Assembly: GCF_900143515.1 (NCBI RefSeq)
Contig: NZ_FSQT01000002.1
Coordinates: 3,411,501-3,475,500 of the forward strand
Source: Micromonospora cremea
Lineage (GTDB): Bacteria; Actinomycetota; Actinomycetes; Mycobacteriales; Micromonosporaceae
DNA length: 64,000 nucleotides
Direction: 5' to 3'
Within the stretch, counting starts at the first letter, position 1. Each line of letters begins with the position of its first letter. Below are positions 61,689 to 64,000 of this stretch, piece after piece. The notes below the pieces were generated by a model, which worked only from the letters and a program-made list of their open reading frames with translations, searched no databases and was not told where the DNA came from. The translations under genes were made by a program, and so were the position numbers.

Positions 61689-61731
61689 GCCGCCGATGCC
61701 CGGACGGGCCGCCCACCTACCGCCGCTGCGC

Positions 61732-62598
61732 CTATCCGACGATCAGGTCGAGCGTCGCGAGCTGTTCCGGGTCGGCCACCACCTCGATGCCGATGATCCG
61801 GTCGGTGACGATGAAGCTGAGCGCGAGCCGGACGCCCTCGCCGAGCTCCACGACCGCCCCCGGCATCCCGTCGACGTACGCCGGCGACGCCCCCTGGGCG
61901 CGGCCGTTGAAGAAGCCGGCGATGACGGCCGAGCCGCGCCTCTCGGCGGCCGACCCCAGGGCCGCGGCCACCGGATCGGCGCGCATGACGACGTGCGGGT
62001 CGAGCAGACTCACCAGGTCGTCGAACCGGCCCTCGCGCGAGGCGGCGAGGAAGGCCTCGACCACTCGCCGCTGACGGGCCGGGTCCGTCTCCCGAACGGT
62101 CCCGCCCTGGTGCACCCTGCGGCGGGCCCGGCTGGCGATCTGGCGGACGGCGGCGGGACTGCGGTCGACCACCGCGGCGATCTCCTCGAACGAGACCGCG
62201 AACATGTCGTGCAGGACGAACACGAACCGTTCCGTCGGCGCGAGGGTGTCCAGGACGACCAGGAGCGCCCGCCCGACCGACTCGGTCAGCATGGCCTCAC
62301 GCTCGGGGTCGACCGGGGCGCTGTCGGTCGGGTCGGGCTCCGGTGCGGCGGTGTCCCACGGCTGCTCCGGACGGGCGGTACGCGTTCGCAGCCGGTCCAG
62401 GCAGACCCGGCCGACCGTGGTCGTCAGCCAGCCGGGCAGATTGTCGATGCCCGCGACATCGGCTCGACTGAGCCGCAACCAGGTGTCCTGAACGGCATCC
62501 TCGGCCTCCGCGCCGGAGCCCAGCATCCGGTGGGCGACCGCCCGTAGCCGCGACCGGTTCTCCTCGAAGCGACGGGCCAGCACATCCGCTTCGATCAT
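61732..62598 (-). CDS. SnoaL-extended ECF sigma factor (SigJ-like)
   Basis: 288 residues. Region 2 (GAEAEDAVQDTWLRLSRADV), region 4 (APTERFVFVLHDMFAVSFEE, VVDRSPAAVRQIASRARRRV), then a SnoaL-like domain of about 110 residues ending ADPEQLATLDLIVG. It lacks the WLPEP and DGGGK motifs of the ECF41 gene at 42891, so it belongs to a related but different group. Divergent from an AhpD-like gene that it likely controls. Start ATG 62598. Confidence 0.92.
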   Translation of the reverse strand: MIEADVLARRFEENRSRLRAVAHRMLGSGAEAEDAVQDTWLRLSRADVAGIDNLPGWLTTTVGRVCLDRLRTRTARPEQPWDTAAPEPDPTDSAPVDPEREAMLTESVGRALLVVLDTLAPTERFVFVLHDMFAVSFEEIAAVVDRSPAAVRQIASRARRRVHQGGTVRETDPARQRRVVEAFLAASREGRFDDLVSLLDPHVVMRADPVAAALGSAAERRGSAVIAGFFNGRAQGASPAYVDGMPGAVVELGEGVRLALSFIVTDRIIGIEVVADPEQLATLDLIVG

Positions 62599-62647
62599 GA
62601 CCTTTCCACCCCCGCGCGCCTGAGCGCTCTGTGACCGCCGCCACATC

Positions 62648-62674
62648 TGTCACGCCGTCGGCTTGCCGGCCGAC
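62648..62674 (+). promoter_or_regulatory. Candidate promoter of the AhpD-like gene (ECF41-like)
   Basis: TGTCACG and CGAC are separated by 16 bases; I recall the ECF41 consensus as TGTCACA-N16-CGTC. Two mismatches make this tentative. It faces the AhpD-like gene at 62744. Confidence 0.35.
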
Positions 62675-62743
62675 ATCCCAGTGACAACCGGGACGTCGTA
62701 CCGCGACGGACGCCGGGCAGCCTAACAAGACGGGACGACCAAC

Positions 62744-63208
62744 ATGATCACCGAACCGCGCATCCAGAACCCCGCCAGCCTGCTGCCGGACGCCGTGAAG
62801 GCGAGCAACCTGCTCTACAGGGCCGCGCACTCGGTCGGGGTGCCGGGCAGCACGCTGGAGCTGGTGCACCTTCGGGTCAGCCAGATCAACGGGTGCGGCG
62901 CATGCGTCGACTCGGGTGCCCGGGGCGCCCGGAAGGCGGGCGAGACCGAGGAGCGGCTGTTCGCGGTGGCCGCCTGGCGGGAAACCCCGTACTTCACCGA
63001 GGCGGAGCGGGCGGCGCTCGCGCTCGCGGAGGCCGCCACCCGGCTCGCCGACCGGGCCGACGCCGTGCCCGACGACGTCTGGGCGGAGGCGGCCCGGCAC
63101 TTCGGCGAGAAGGAGCTCGCCGCGATCGTGCTCTGGGTGGCCACCAGCAACTTCTTCAACCGGCTCAACGTCACCACCCGGCAGCCGGCCCCGCAGGCAT
63201 GGGGCTGA
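62744..63208 (+). CDS. Carboxymuconolactone decarboxylase / AhpD-like protein
   Basis: 154 residues. AhpD core with the redox motif CGAC in VSQINGCGACVDSGARGARK, followed by EERLFAVAAWRETPYFTEAE and LALAEAATRLADR. Acts as a peroxidase-type thiol protein or, in this sigma-linked subgroup, an unknown stress enzyme. Divergent from the SnoaL-extended ECF gene; such COE-type partners are typical ECF41 targets. Confidence 0.93.
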   Translation: MITEPRIQNPASLLPDAVKASNLLYRAAHSVGVPGSTLELVHLRVSQINGCGACVDSGARGARKAGETEERLFAVAAWRETPYFTEAERAALALAEAATRLADRADAVPDDVWAEAARHFGEKELAAIVLWVATSNFFNRLNVTTRQPAPQAWG

Positions 63209-63290
63209 CGAACCCTCAGCTTGATCACCTGGTGCTCAGCAGCTGCTCCGGCGACGTGCTGAGCATCAGGTGTTCGAGGGTGCATTGATC

Positions 63291-63335
63291 GTCAACTTGA
63301 GGTTGACGCCTGGGTGGCGTCAACCTATGGTTGAC
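63291..63335. promoter_or_regulatory. Twin palindromic operators upstream of the Clp-N gene
   Basis: GTCAACTTGAGGTTGAC (63291-63307) and GTCAACCTATGGTTGAC (63319-63335) share outer half-sites GTCAAC/GTTGAC and are 28 bases apart. The second is three bases before ATG 63338. Likely binding sites of the HTH part of the encoded protein (autoregulation, inference). Confidence 0.75.
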
Positions 63336-63337
63336 GC

Positions 63338-64000
63338 ATGACGGATCCTATCCAGATGACGAATCCCGTTCGCCTCGACGACCTGATCCAGGCGATCAAG
63401 AAGGCGCACAGCGACGCGCTCGACCAGCTCACCGACGCGGTGATCGCCGCCGACCACCTGGGTGACGTCGCCGACCACCTCATCGGTCACTTCGTCGACC
63501 AGGCCCGGCGCTCGGGCGCCTCCTGGACCGACATCGGCCGCAGCATGGGGGTCAGCAAGCAGGCTGCGCAGAAGCGGTTCGTGCCGAAGGCCTCGACCGA
63601 GGCCGCGGCCCTCGACCCGAACGCCGGCTTCGGTCGGTTCACGCCCCGCGCCCGCAACGTGGTGGTGGCCTCGCAGGAGGAGGCCCGCGCCAGTGGACAC
63701 GCCGAGATCGGCCCCGAGCACCTGGTGCTGGGCCTGCTCGCCGAGCCGGACGGGCTGGCCGCCAAGGTGATGGCTGGTCGGGGCGCCTCCCCGGAGGCGG
63801 TGCGCGAGGCGGTGGGCGCCGCCCTGCCGCCGCCGGCCGACCAGGTCCCGGACCTCATCCCGTACGACGTGCGCGGCAAGAAGGCGCTGGAGCTGACGTT
63901 CCGGGAGGCGCTGCGGCTCGGGCACAACTACATCGGCACCGAGCACATCCTGCTCGCCCTGCTCGAGCAGGAGGATGGCGCCGGCGTGCTCACCAACCTC
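63338..64000 (+). CDS. Clp-N-domain protein with N-terminal HTH (3' truncated by window)
   Basis: The first 221 residues are visible. An HTH-like segment RSGASWTDIGRSMGVSKQAA lies near 59-76, then paired Clp N-domains (RFTPRARNVVVASQEEARAS, IGPEHLVLGLLAEPDGLAAK; LTFREALRLGHNYIGTEHIL, LALLEQEDGAG). Clp-N domains are the adaptor-binding part of ClpC, but here no AAA module is seen within the window and the HTH points to a transcription role. Twin palindromes precede the start. It may couple proteostasis to gene control. Confidence 0.9.
   Translation, partial: MTDPIQMTNPVRLDDLIQAIKKAHSDALDQLTDAVIAADHLGDVADHLIGHFVDQARRSGASWTDIGRSMGVSKQAAQKRFVPKASTEAAALDPNAGFGRFTPRARNVVVASQEEARASGHAEIGPEHLVLGLLAEPDGLAAKVMAGRGASPEAVREAVGAALPPPADQVPDLIPYDVRGKKALELTFREALRLGHNYIGTEHILLALLEQEDGAGVLTNL

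Overview
High-GC actinobacterial DNA, most likely a Micromonosporaceae chromosome (Micromonospora-like). This rests on uniformly G/C-ending codons, many GTG starts, lipoprotein L,D-transpeptidases, a streptogrisin-type protease, oligoribonuclease next to tRNA-His, and an intergenic GGAAGGG...TTAACGCC repeat that I associate with this family. The genus is inference.

Left flank (1-14000), core-like: the end of a cobalt-type ECF transporter (cbiQ-cbiO); an envelope copper/thiol cluster (ECF sigma, MauE/DoxX, DsbA-like, a novel exported membrane protein; divergently the zinc-finger anti-sigma, CopC-CopD/YcnJ and YcnI); a GT87 mannosyltransferase-like gene; orn; tRNA-His; two tandem lipoprotein L,D-transpeptidases; tRNA-Lys(CTT).

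Accessory region (14000-41600): an integrase/excisionase pair sits at the 3' end of tRNA-Lys with no replication or transfer genes behind it. Then come stacked transposase relics (IS110, IS5), two complete unrelated IS110-family elements, a DUF885 hydrolase, a HEAT-repeat protein, small hypotheticals, a frameshifted membrane gene, an SDR/TetR pair, a decayed second integrase, a GNAT gene, a suppressor-of-fused gene split by a complete IS3 element, VanZ, a secreted streptogrisin, an AraC/VOC pair, and a TetR-controlled DrrAB-like exporter with a methyltransferase. At least four families of diverged non-coding repeats are scattered here, two of them resembling attachment/terminator relics of earlier integrations.

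Right flank (41600-64000): an extended ECF41-type sigma with its FAD oxidoreductase; a MarR gene with twin operators; a P-loop kinase-like protein; a HAD-like protein; a DnaJ-domain protein with an Arg/Glu-rich repeat tract; a HIT protein; a large LuxR-family ATPase regulator followed by a 50-codon open frame and a 2062-residue secreted subtilisin-like protease with duplicated adhesive modules; a small-enzyme cluster (SnoaL, YdeI, VOC, DUF72); a GT1 glycosyltransferase; a second SnoaL-extended ECF sigma divergent from an AhpD/carboxymuconolactone-decarboxylase protein; and the 5' part of a Clp-N/HTH protein preceded by twin palindromes.

Most notable: three exported proteins of the copper cluster all have a predicted mature N-terminal histidine, which suggests an uncharacterised copper-binding membrane protein beside CopC and YcnI; and the LuxR-ATPase / small ORF / giant modular protease locus.
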